Shown piece after piece: positions 1 to 9,200 of a stretch of 64,000 nt of DNA (its first letter is position 1; each line of letters begins with the position of its first letter). The notes under the pieces are model-generated. The model saw only the letters and a list, made by a program, of their open reading frames with translations, was not told the DNA's origin and searched no databases. A program made the translations under genes and the position numbers. Source of the DNA: JBOGUF01 sp050696075 (GTDB lineage Bacteria; Chloroflexota; Chloroflexia; Thermomicrobiales; UBA6265); the NCBI GenBank assembly GCA_050696075.1, contig JBOGUF010000045.1, positions 16,909 through 80,908 of the forward strand, in the 5' to 3' direction.

Positions 1-93
1 CGCAAGCTCGTCAAGGCGTCGCCGCTCAAGGTGGATGCGCACGATCCTGACCTCCTCGGCTGCTACGTCCTCGTGCCCGGAGGGAGCCGCTGA
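1..93 (+). CDS. C-terminal end of a truncated upstream gene, probably same defence operon
   Basis: An open frame enters from the left edge and ends with TGA at 91-93. Only about 30 residues are visible, ending in LLGCYVLVPGGSR, and no domain can be named from them. Its stop overlaps the next gene's start in a TGATG junction (shared A at 93), so the two are translationally coupled and very likely share one transcript. In related methyltransferase/helicase defence operons the upstream neighbour is often an SNF2-type helicase. That identity is inference here, since no helicase motif lies inside the window. Confidence 0.6.
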   Translation, partial: RKLVKASPLKVDAHDPDLLGCYVLVPGGSR

Positions 94-3000
94 TGGCCTA
101 CGCCGCGATCGAGATCGAGGGTGGGCTCTTCCCGGCGGATCTGCTCGACCGGATCGCCGCCGGCGAGGGCGCCGGCCAGGCCGCGAAGGAGTTCGGCCTC
201 GACGGCCGCCGCCTCTCCGACGAGACGCAGGCCGCCTTCTCCGACGTCCGCTCCTACTGGGACGCCTTCCAGCGCCGCCGCGAGCACTCCCGCGAGAGTC
301 TGACCAGTCTCACGCGGGAGAGCTGGATGATCCCCGCCCTCGAACGGCTCGGCTTCGATCTCGTCTACCAGCGTGCCGGCCTCGCGGTCGGCGCCGAGAG
401 CTATCAGATCTCGCACCTGGCCGGCGATGATCCGTCGGCTCCGCCGCTGCATGTCGTCGCCATCGACCAGGACCTCGGCAAGAAGGAGGGCGCCCGTCGC
501 AGTCCCCACGCCCTCGTCCAGGAGTACCTCAATCGCTCCGACGCGCTCTGGGGCATCGTCACCAACGGGGAACGACTGCGCCTCCTGCGCGACTCGAACC
601 GCCTCTCTCGCCCCACCTACCTTGAGTTCGATCTGCGGGGAATGATCGAGGCGAATCTCTACAGCGAGTTTGTTCTCCTCTACCGCCTCCTCCATCGGAC
701 GCGTTTTCCGCGGAGTGCTGGCGCCGCCGCCTCGTGCATTCTGGAAAGGCTCTACCAGGAAGGGCTCGACGAAGGCGGGCGCGTCCGGAAGCACCTGCGC
801 GACGGGGTCGAGCAGGCGCTGGAGATCCTCGGCAATGCCTTCCTCTCGCACCCGGAGAGCGGAGACTTGAGAGCGGCCTTCGAGCGCGGCCATCTCGACG
901 CCGCCCGGTACTATCGGCAGCTCCTGCGTCTCGTCTACCGCCTCCTCTTCCTCTTCGTCGCCGAGGAGCGGCGCCTCATCTTCCCGCCCGACTCGACCAC
1001 GACCGATCTGCACGAGATCTATTCGCGTTACTACAGCGCGAACCGTCTCCGCGACCGGTGCGAGCGCCCCTACGGTGGCGACCGGTTCGGTGACCTCTGG
1101 CGGGGTCTTGTGCGGACCTTCGAACTCCTCCGCGACGACGAGACCGCGAGGATGCTGGGCCTCACGGCACTCGACGGCGAGCTCTTCGGGCCGTCCGCCT
1201 GCCGGGACCTGGAGACCGCCCACTGCCACAACCGCGACCTGCTCCGGGCGATCTTCCACCTCTCGACCTTCAAGGACGAAAAGGTCCGCCGCCGCGTCAA
1301 CTACGCCGGGCTCGACGTCGAGGAGCTTGGCTCCGTCTATGAGAGCCTCCTCGAATACCGCCCTGCCGTCCGTCTCGATGATCCTAGGCCGTTCCAGCTC
1401 GTCGCCGGCAGCGACCGCAAGACGACCGGCTCCTACTACACCCCGCCCGAGCTGGTCCGCGAGCTGATCGAGTCCGCGCTCGTCCCGGTCCTGAACGAGC
1501 AGCTTGCCGCCGCGAAGACGCGGGAGGAGCAGGAGCGAGCGATCCTCAGCCTGAAGGTCTGCGATCCGGCGTCCGGCTCGGGTCACTTCCTCCTCGCCGC
1601 CGCCCGCCGACTGGGAAGGGAGTTGGCGCGCGTTCGTACCGGCGAAGCCGAGCCCGCGCCCGATGCCTACCGTCTCGCCGTCCGCGACGTCATCCGCTCC
1701 TGCATCTACGCCGTCGACAAGAACCCGCTCGCCGTCGATCTCTGCAAAGTCGCCCTCTGGATCGAGGGCCACCACGCCGGCCTACCCCTTTCCTTCCTCG
1801 ACTATCACATCAAACACGGCGATAGCCTGGTTGGGGTCTTTGACCTCGCGGTGCTGAGGCAGGGCATCCCGGACGATGCGTACAAGTCGGTGACCGGTGA
1901 CGACAAGAAGTTTGCTATCCACGTCCGAAAGCTCAACACGACACGGTCGCTCGACTATGCCGATGGCTTTCCAGATCTGGACGGCGAGTTCGCTCGGGAG
2001 TTCGGCGCGCTTGCGCTCCTTGATGAGCGGAATGCCAATGACGTCCGGGCGAAGGAACAGATCTACGCGCAGCTCCGCGACCCGGAGACCGTCTGGTGGA
2101 CCTGGAGGCGGGCGTGCAACCTCTGGACCGCCGCCTTCTTCGCGCCGCTTGTCGAGGACGCGCCGCGACGCTTTTCGGGATCACTCGCGCCGCTGACGGA
2201 GGACGTCCATCGAGCGCTCACGCAGCCGAAGTCGCTCGATGCTGAAGTCGGCGGACGGGCCGACGCGCTGGCTGATCGGCTCGCCTTCTTCCATTGGCCG
2301 CTTGAGTTTCCCGAGGTATTCGAGGCCGGCGGCTTCGACGTGGTTCTCGGCAACCCGCCGTGGGAGCGGATCAAGCTGCAAGAGCAGGAGTTCTTCGCCG
2401 CGCGCGATCCGGCGATTGCCACCGCGTCGAACAAAGCCGCGCGCCAACGCCTGATCGATCGACTACCCGAGAGCGATCCGGCGCTTGCCCGAGCGTTCGC
2501 GGACGCGAAGCACGACGCCGAGGCGGCGAGCACGTTCCTTCGCGCATCCGGCCGCTTCCCACGCACCGGCCGCGGCGACATCAACACGTACTCCGTCTTT
2601 GCCGAGCAAACGGCCCGGATGGCGGGTCATCGCGGTCGTGGCGGCGTGCTCGTGCCGACCGGCATCGCCACCGACGACACCAACAAGCACTTCTTCCGCT
2701 GGCTGGTCGAGCACGGCCGCTTGGTCAGCCTCTTCGACTTCGAGAACCGCGAGGGGCTCTTCCCCGCGGTCGACAGCCGCATGAAGTTCTCGCTGCTGAC
2801 GGTGAGCGGGGCGGAGCGGCCGGCGGCGCCATTCGAGGCCGCCTTCTTCCTCCTCCAGCCAGCCGAACTGCGCGACCCGGAAAGCCGCTTCACCCTGTCG
2901 GCGGACGACATCGCCCTCCTCAACCCGAACACCCGCACCTGCCCCATCTTCCGCTCGGCGCGGGACGCCGAGATCACCAGGGCGCTCTACCGCGCCGCGC

Positions 3001-4649
3001 CGGTGCTGATCAACGAGGCGACCGGCGAGAACCCGTGGGGCGTCACGTTCAAGCGCATGTTGGACATGTCGAACGACTCCCACCTCTTCCGGACGCGGGC
3101 GGAGCTGGAGGGAGATGGCGCGATCCTCGGGCCGGATGGCCGGTTCCGGCGGGGCGACGAGGTGTGGGAGCGACTTTATCAAGGAATGATGTTCCAAAAC
3201 TATGACCACCGAGCGGCCGACATTGTGCATAGCGCAACGGCGGCTCAACGCCAGAATCAACCGATTGATATCTCAACCGAGGAACATAACGATTCCAGTC
3301 GCCTCGCGATACCGATGTATTGGGTACATGAGCAGGACATCGCCGCTCGCCTGGTCGATTATTGCCGAGAGTGGTTTGTCGCATTTGCAAATGTGACCAG
3401 TCCGACGAACATGACGACGGTTAAATTGACTATCCTGCCGCGAACCGCTGCCGGTCATAGCCTTCAGCTCATACTCCCGAAAGACACAGTCAGTGCTTCA
3501 CGAGTTGCTGCCCTCGCCGCCAATCTCAACTGCCTCGCCTTTGACTGGGTTACTAGGCAAAAGATTGGAGGCGTGAACCTCAGCTACTTCATCGTCAAGC
3601 AGCTTCCCGTCCTTCCGCCCGAGACCTACACCCTGGACCTGCTCGATGAGATCGTCACCCGCGTCCTGGAGCTGGTCTACACGGCGCACGACCTGGTGCC
3701 CTTCGCGCGGGACTGCGGCTGCGACGGCCCGCCGTTCGACTGGGACGAGGAGCGGCGGGCGCAACTGCGGGCGGAGCTGGACGGCATCTACGCTCATCTC
3801 TACGGGCTGAACCGTGACGACTTCGCCTACATCCTTGGCACCTTCCCTGTGCTGGAGAAGAACGAGCGAAAGGCGTTCGGGGAGTACCGCACCAAGCGCC
3901 TCTGCCTCGACGCCTATGACCGCTTCACCGATCTGAGCGGTGAGGCTGCCGCCGCGGTGCGCCACGTCTTCGTGTTGCCCGAGGCTCCAGCCCGACCGGA
4001 GCCTGTCGCCGGCCTGATGGCCGCCGAGCCTCCGCCCTCTCCATACGATGCGCGGGCGGACGAATCGCCCAGTGTGACCGGCCACGACCGCTACCGGCAG
4101 GCGGCTGTCGTGGCGTGGCTCGCGAACCAAAGCGCGGGCGATCCGACTTTCGGCCGCACCAAGCTCGCCAAGGAGCTCTACTTCCTTCAAGAGCACCTTG
4201 GGGTCGATCTCAACCTCGAATTCGTCCGCGAGGCCGCCGGTCCGCTCGATCCGAAGCTCTATCCCGTCGAGGGCCTGGCGCAAAAGCAGAGCTGGTTGAC
4301 CGTCACCAAGCAGCGCCGAATCGTCCGCTACCGGCCGGGCCGCAAGGCGGCCGAAGCGGACGGCGTCGCGCTCCGCTTCCTCTCCGACCGCCTCGCCGAC
4401 GTCGAGGCACTGGTGACCTTCTTCCGTCCCTTCGACTGGCTCACCATCGAGCAGTGGGCAACCGTCCATCAGGTCTGGCGCCAGCGCCGCGAGCAAGGGC
4501 AGCCGCTGACGAAGTCGGCCATCCTCGACGAGGTCCTCGCCTGGAAGCCGTCCCGCAGCGGCTTTGACCGGCGCTCGATCGCGCAGGTCATCGACGCGAT
4601 GATCGAGCATGGATTTGTCGCGCTGCCCGATCATCAACCGCGCACATGA
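93..4649 (+). CDS. Eco57I/PglX-like DNA adenine methyltransferase, defence-associated
   Basis: A 1518-residue N6-adenine DNA methyltransferase of the Eco57I/PglX type, the size seen in DISARM- and BREX-like systems. The SAM-binding motif (KVCDPASGSGHF) lies near residue 490 and the catalytic NPPW motif (VVLGNPPWER) near residue 752. The N-terminal 400 residues resemble the helical/specificity part of such enzymes. The C-terminal stretch around 1345-1420 (FGRTKLAKELYFLQEHLG, then GPLDPKLYP) recalls a Panacea/DUF4065-type fold and is separated by a low-complexity linker near residue 1310. The start ATG at 93 overlaps the previous stop. By family knowledge it would mark self DNA while partner helicase/nuclease genes restrict foreign DNA. 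The exact system is not assigned: no pglZ, brxC or DrmC-like gene is visible. Confidence 0.9.
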   Translation: MAYAAIEIEGGLFPADLLDRIAAGEGAGQAAKEFGLDGRRLSDETQAAFSDVRSYWDAFQRRREHSRESLTSLTRESWMIPALERLGFDLVYQRAGLAVGAESYQISHLAGDDPSAPPLHVVAIDQDLGKKEGARRSPHALVQEYLNRSDALWGIVTNGERLRLLRDSNRLSRPTYLEFDLRGMIEANLYSEFVLLYRLLHRTRFPRSAGAAASCILERLYQEGLDEGGRVRKHLRDGVEQALEILGNAFLSHPESGDLRAAFERGHLDAARYYRQLLRLVYRLLFLFVAEERRLIFPPDSTTTDLHEIYSRYYSANRLRDRCERPYGGDRFGDLWRGLVRTFELLRDDETARMLGLTALDGELFGPSACRDLETAHCHNRDLLRAIFHLSTFKDEKVRRRVNYAGLDVEELGSVYESLLEYRPAVRLDDPRPFQLVAGSDRKTTGSYYTPPELVRELIESALVPVLNEQLAAAKTREEQERAILSLKVCDPASGSGHFLLAAARRLGRELARVRTGEAEPAPDAYRLAVRDVIRSCIYAVDKNPLAVDLCKVALWIEGHHAGLPLSFLDYHIKHGDSLVGVFDLAVLRQGIPDDAYKSVTGDDKKFAIHVRKLNTTRSLDYADGFPDLDGEFAREFGALALLDERNANDVRAKEQIYAQLRDPETVWWTWRRACNLWTAAFFAPLVEDAPRRFSGSLAPLTEDVHRALTQPKSLDAEVGGRADALADRLAFFHWPLEFPEVFEAGGFDVVLGNPPWERIKLQEQEFFAARDPAIATASNKAARQRLIDRLPESDPALARAFADAKHDAEAASTFLRASGRFPRTGRGDINTYSVFAEQTARMAGHRGRGGVLVPTGIATDDTNKHFFRWLVEHGRLVSLFDFENREGLFPAVDSRMKFSLLTVSGAERPAAPFEAAFFLLQPAELRDPESRFTLSADDIALLNPNTRTCPIFRSARDAEITRALYRAAPVLINEATGENPWGVTFKRMLDMSNDSHLFRTRAELEGDGAILGPDGRFRRGDEVWERLYQGMMFQNYDHRAADIVHSATAAQRQNQPIDISTEEHNDSSRLAIPMYWVHEQDIAARLVDYCREWFVAFANVTSPTNMTTVKLTILPRTAAGHSLQLILPKDTVSASRVAALAANLNCLAFDWVTRQKIGGVNLSYFIVKQLPVLPPETYTLDLLDEIVTRVLELVYTAHDLVPFARDCGCDGPPFDWDEERRAQLRAELDGIYAHLYGLNRDDFAYILGTFPVLEKNERKAFGEYRTKRLCLDAYDRFTDLSGEAAAAVRHVFVLPEAPARPEPVAGLMAAEPPPSPYDARADESPSVTGHDRYRQAAVVAWLANQSAGDPTFGRTKLAKELYFLQEHLGVDLNLEFVREAAGPLDPKLYPVEGLAQKQSWLTVTKQRRIVRYRPGRKAAEADGVALRFLSDRLADVEALVTFFRPFDWLTIEQWATVHQVWRQRREQGQPLTKSAILDEVLAWKPSRSGFDRRSIAQVIDAMIEHGFVALPDHQPRT

Positions 4650-4658
4650 TGGGAAGGA

Positions 4659-5555
4659 TCATTGGGACGGTCGCCACGAGCCGCGCACTGCGTGCCAGCG
4701 CGCATCGTCCTCCGGTTCGCCGCTTAGGACGGGATCAAGAAAGTCAGCGGCCAGCCGGTGTCCGGTCGCAAGGTCCGGTTCGAGTCCGACCTCCGTGGCG
4801 AGCCGTCGATACACAGTTGCCCAGCTCGACGGCGGGGATGGAAGTGCCGCGGGAATGGCGTGCGTTCCCCTGGCGGTGAAGGTGACGTCGAGTGCGTGCC
4901 GCAAGCGGCCTGCCTCGAAGTCGGCGGCAGAGCGGATCAGGACCAGGTCGATGAGGTCTTTGACCCGCGAGCTGGGGTGTTGCCCGCCAAAGGTGCGCGT
5001 GTAGGCGTGAACCTTCTCGGCGAGATGTTGTTCAAGGGGCAGCGCCGGGACCTCGATCGGTTCGAACCCCGCAAAGCCGAAGAAATCCGGTCCGTGCAGG
5101 CGATCAGGCGTGCCAACCAGTGGATCGCCGAATCCGACGTCGATGATCGCGTCCTCAAAGCGGCGGCCGTCGAGTCCGGCCGTGACGTGGTAGCGCACGG
5201 CGGCGCCTTCGAGATCGGGGTCCATCTTTCCTTGCCGCTCGATCTCGAACGTGAAGAAATCGCCGAGGTCGAGCGATTGGGCGGCGATGAGGTCCGTGGT
5301 CGCCGCCTCCTCGCTGTCCTGACGGGCAAGGTCCAGATCCCTGGTGGTGCGGGCACGGTCGCCGAGCCGCAGGTCCAGGGCCAGGCCGCCCTTGACGATC
5401 CATCGATCCGGGGCGACGACGAGCAGGCGAGCCAGCAGGCGGTCGAAGACGACCATCTTACGCAGGCGCCCGAGCGCACGCTGGTCCTGCCGAGCCGCCG
5501 TATTGAGCCGCTGTTCCAGCGCGGCGCGGAACGCGGTCGCGGTGGCGTACCTCAT
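4659..5555 (-). CDS. abiEii: AbiEii-type nucleotidyltransferase toxin
   Basis: A 298-residue protein of the AbiEii/AbiGii toxin family (type IV toxin-antitoxin). The nucleotidyltransferase signature is visible near residues 55-77: KGGLALDLRL followed by RTTRDLDL, which supplies the GG, Arg and the metal-binding DxD-like residues. A later conserved segment, EQHLAEKVHAYTR then SSRVKDLIDL, matches the second family block with its catalytic Lys and Asp. Known family members inactivate host functions by nucleotide transfer, for example to tRNA, and are held in check by AbiEi. The start overlaps the abiEi stop by 4 bp (ATGA), so the pair is one operon. It converges with the methyltransferase gene, leaving only 9 bp between the two stops. 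Confidence 0.88.
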   Translation of the reverse strand: MRYATATAFRAALEQRLNTAARQDQRALGRLRKMVVFDRLLARLLVVAPDRWIVKGGLALDLRLGDRARTTRDLDLARQDSEEAATTDLIAAQSLDLGDFFTFEIERQGKMDPDLEGAAVRYHVTAGLDGRRFEDAIIDVGFGDPLVGTPDRLHGPDFFGFAGFEPIEVPALPLEQHLAEKVHAYTRTFGGQHPSSRVKDLIDLVLIRSAADFEAGRLRHALDVTFTARGTHAIPAALPSPPSSWATVYRRLATEVGLEPDLATGHRLAADFLDPVLSGEPEDDARWHAVRGSWRPSQ

Positions 5556-6154
5556 CTCGTCACCTGGTCGATGGCGCCGGCAATGAGACGGGCAACGCGT
5601 TGGCTCCGCTCCAGGGCGGCCTGCCGGAGCAGCGTGCGGGTCGTCAGTCCCCGTTCGATGGCCTGCCTGACCGCGAGCTCGATTTGCTCCGGGCCGATGC
5701 CCACCTCGGCCGCGTCGAGAATCGTCCGTGTGGCCGACGTGAGCCGAATGCCGTCGCGGACAGCGATGTCGCCCGGCTGGAGGGACTTGGACGTGGTGTG
5801 GATAGTCAGACCCGGCAGCGTCGCCAGATAACGCTTCGAGCGCGGCACCGTGAGGTGGATGCTATCAGGGATCACGTCGCTCAGGCCGTACAGGTCGAGC
5901 GCGCTCTCGTGCGACACCACGGCCACGTCCTTGCCGACGGCGAGCCAGGCGGCGGCGACCTCGTCCCGCGGCGAGGACGGGTAGTCGCGAAAGCGATAGA
6001 GCCCTCGGTGGGTTCGAGTAAACTTACCGCTTCGCGTATGATATGTGAGCAGATTCCAGTTGAAACCGCAGGCACGGGCTTGTGCGGTTGTAAAGTAACC
6101 GTGCTGCCCGGACGCGGTCGCGAAGAGGCAGGAAAGATCTGGGTCGCTGGCCAT
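5552..6154 (-). CDS. abiEi: AbiEi-family antitoxin / autorepressor
   Basis: About 200 residues in the AbiEi antitoxin family. The N-terminal winged helix-turn-helix is recognisable (HGYFTTAQARACGFNWNLLTYHTRSG, shown here as two motifs: HGYFTTAQARACGF and LLTYHTRSGKF), followed by HRGLYRFRDYP and a C-terminal domain. AbiEi proteins neutralise AbiEii and repress their own promoter by binding inverted repeats. The frame is open back to 6193, but an upstream perfect inverted repeat with a TATACT -10-like element covers 6165-6189. ATG 6154, with AAGGA 12 nt upstream, is therefore preferred; 6166 and 6193 are alternatives. The gene is divergent from the helicase gene and overlaps abiEii by 4 bp. 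Confidence 0.85.
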   Translation of the reverse strand: MASDPDLSCLFATASGQHGYFTTAQARACGFNWNLLTYHTRSGKFTRTHRGLYRFRDYPSSPRDEVAAAWLAVGKDVAVVSHESALDLYGLSDVIPDSIHLTVPRSKRYLATLPGLTIHTTSKSLQPGDIAVRDGIRLTSATRTILDAAEVGIGPEQIELAVRQAIERGLTTRTLLRQAALERSQRVARLIAGAIDQVTR

Positions 6155-6164
6155 CGTGTCATCC

Positions 6165-6189
6165 ATTCCTTCAGTATATTTGAAGGAAT
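6165..6189. promoter_or_regulatory. Perfect inverted repeat, probable AbiEi operator in divergent control region
   Basis: ATTCCTTCA, a 7-nt spacer (GTATATT), then TGAAGGAAT: a perfect 9-bp inverted repeat between divergent abiEi and the helicase gene. The spacer and flank contain AT-rich -10-like hexamers (TATACT on the minus strand at 6173-6178, TATATT on the plus strand). A bound repressor would therefore block abiE transcription and possibly the helicase promoter. AbiEi autorepression through inverted repeats is known for the family; binding here is inferred. Confidence 0.6.
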
Positions 6190-6245
6190 CCATGACAGAC
6201 CAGGACCAGCGAAACCTACTGCAATGTGGGACCGGGAGGGTAAGG

Positions 6246-9200
6246 ATGTCGCTTGACGTTTTCGCGCTCCGCGATCGCGTCGTCGGCGAGTATCGCGACT
6301 ACTTCGAGAGCTTCGTCCGCATCCTCGACGAGCGGATCGACGGCTTCGTCCGCGATTCGCTCCGCGACGGCGAGCTCTGGCCCGACGCCGTCCTCCAGCT
6401 CAACCCCGCCTACGAGCGCGGACAGACGCTCGGCGAGTTAGCCAATCAGGGTCTTATCGCCCGCGAGACTGCCCGGTTCTTCGGCCCCAACTTGCGGCTC
6501 CACAGGCACCAGGAGGAGGCGCTCGGCATCGCCCAGTGCAGCGAGCCCTACATCGTCAGCACCGGGACCGGCTCCGGCAAGAGCCTCACCTATCTCCTGC
6601 CCATCGTCGACCATGTCTTTCGTCACAACCCTGATCGCCCGACGGTTCGCGCGGTCATCGTCTACCCGATGAACGCTTTGGTAAACAGCCAGATCGACGC
6701 GCTCGAACACTTCAAGCGGGAGAACTGGCCGGACAGTCCGCTCCACTTTGCCCGCTACACCGGCCAGGAGCGTGACGCGGAGCGCGAGGCGATCATCAAC
6801 AACCCGCCGCACATCCTCCTCACCAATTACGTCATGCTGGAGTACATGCTCCTCCGCCCCCACGAGCGGACGCTGCTCCGGACCGCGACCAAGGAGCTGA
6901 GCTTCCTCGTCATCGACGAGCTGCATGTCTACCGTGGCCGCCAGGGCGCCGACGTTGCGATGCTCACGCGTCGCGTTCGTCAGAAGGCGGGTCAGGACAT
7001 CCAGCTCGTCGGCACCAGCGCCACGATCGCGACCGGCGGCTCCCGCGACGATCGCCAGGCGCGCATCGCCGACGTCGGTTCAACCCTCTTCGGCGTCCGC
7101 GTTCCTGCCGCGAACGTCGTGGACGAGACGCTCCAGCGGATCGCCGCCGTTGCCGTCCCGAGGACCCAAGCGGAGTTGCGCACGGCAGTGCAGTTGCCGC
7201 CGCCCGCGCCGTCGGATGCCGGCGTGCGGAACCACCCGCTCGCCGCCTGGCTCGAAGAGACGTTCGGCCTCCAAGAGGAAGACGGGCGCCTGATCCGGCG
7301 AGAGCCGGTCACCTTCACCGATGGTCTCAAGCGGCTGGTTGAGGCAAGCGGTTTGCCGACGGATCTTTGTCGCGAGCGCCTCATGGCTGCCCTGGAGGCA
7401 GGGAATGCCGTCCGCACCAATACCGGCGATCCGCTCTTTGCCTTCCGCCTCCACCAATTCCTCGCCTCAGGCAGCAGCGTCTACGCGACGATCGAGCAGC
7501 CCGACAGCCGCCAGCTCACACTTGCAGGGCAGTTCGTCGCGCCGGACGAAGACGATATCGAGGAAGGGAGCGCCGGTGAGCAGCCAAAGCTCCTCTATCC
7601 GCTGGCCTTCTGCCGCGACTGCGGCCAGGAGTATTACCTGGTCTCTCGCGCCGATCTCGACGGTGGCGAGCGCCTGCTCCCCCGCCTCCCGCTCCTGAAC
7701 GCTCCGGACGACGAATTACCCGGCATGTACGGTTTCTTCGCTGTGGAGACCGGCGACCTCTGGCCCGAGGAAACGCCCGGCGATACTCGCCGCCTGACCC
7801 AACTTCCCGAGTTCTGGTTCGAGCAGCGCAAATCCGGACCGAAGGTTCGGCAGCGGTACGAGGAGCACATTCCGCTTGAGCTATGGGCGCATCCCAGCGG
7901 CGCCGTCAGCTGGGAGCCGGTGCAGGGCGCGGTTCATGGTTGGTTCCAGGCACGTCCCTTGATGCTGTGCCTTCGCTGCCGTGCCAGCTACACCCTTAGA
8001 GACAAGAGCGACTTCCGCAAGCTCGCCACCCTCAGTCAGACCGGGCGCTCGACCGCAACGACCATCCTGAGCAATGCCGCGGTCGGCGGGCTCCGGGCGG
8101 CCCATCCCGAGGACCGCGGTGGCAACAAGGTCCTCAGCTTCACCGACAACCGCCAGGATGCCTCCCTCCAGGCGGGCCATCTCAATGACTTCGCGCAAAT
8201 TACGCTCCTGCGTGGCGCCCTCTCCCGTGCGCTGACCGAGCAAGACGAGTTGACCTTTTCGCGGCTCGGTCCCGCGATCCTTGCCGCGCTCGGTCCCAAG
8301 CCCGAGGAGTTCATGCGGGAACCGGTTGACTCCGGTCCAGGACACGACAGCGCGCGGGCCGTGATGGTCAATCTCCTCACGTACCGGGCATTTGAGGATC
8401 TTCGGCGCGCCTGGCGGATTGCCCAGCCGAATCTCGAACAGGTTGGGTTGCTCTCGCTCCGCTACGCGGGAATGGAGGAGCTTGCCCTTGATGATGCGCG
8501 CTGGTCCGACGTGCCGGTATTGGCAGCCGCGAGCGGTCATAAGCGGTGGGAGGTTCTTCAGGCGATCCTCGATCACCTTCGTGGACTGCTCGTCATCGAC
8601 GCCGAGTGCCTCCAAGCCGAGAGCACCCGCGAGTTGGTCAATCGAGCCAACCAATGGCTACGCACGCCCTGGTCGATCGATCGCCGCGAGCGGCTGCGGG
8701 AAAGCGTCATCGCGCGACTGCCCGGCATAGGCATGCCCGAGCACGACCGGGACTCAACGATCGGCCTCAGTTACCGTTCTACATTAGGACGCTACCTTCG
8801 CTCCCGCCACACCTGGGATCTGCCGAGCGATCTCTCGGCAACCGATGTGGATGCGATGGTGCTCGGCATCGTCGCCGTGTTGCGCGGCCACGTTCTTACC
8901 GTTGTTACGAAGGATGGGGAGGACTACGGCGTCCAGATCAAGGCGGACGTGGTCCGCTGGCAGCGCGGCGATGGCCGAGCCGCGGGCCTCGATCCGGTCC
9001 GCGCCAGGGCTCTCCATAAGCGGCGCCTGGAGATGCTCTCGACCGAACCGAACGCGTTTTTCTCGCGCCTCTATCAAGAGCCATCTCGCCTTCTCGCGGG
9101 TATCACCGGCGCCGAGCACACCGGCCAGGTTGACAGGGAGACCCGGTTGGTGCGCGAGCGTGAGTTCAAAGCCGGGCAACTGGCCGCGATGTTCTGCTCG

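Noticed and set aside
63..1775. Long minus-strand frame (570 codons) opposite the methyltransferase
   Set aside because: Antisense shadow of a GC-rich coding gene; Val/Glu/Gly-rich with no domain, while the plus strand shows methyltransferase motifs.
3498..4637. 379-codon minus-strand frame opposite the methyltransferase C-terminus
   Set aside because: Shadow frame with no ribosome site and no recognisable family.
4758..5831. 357-codon plus-strand frame across abiEii/abiEi
   Set aside because: Antisense to two recognisable toxin-antitoxin genes; composition is frame shadow.
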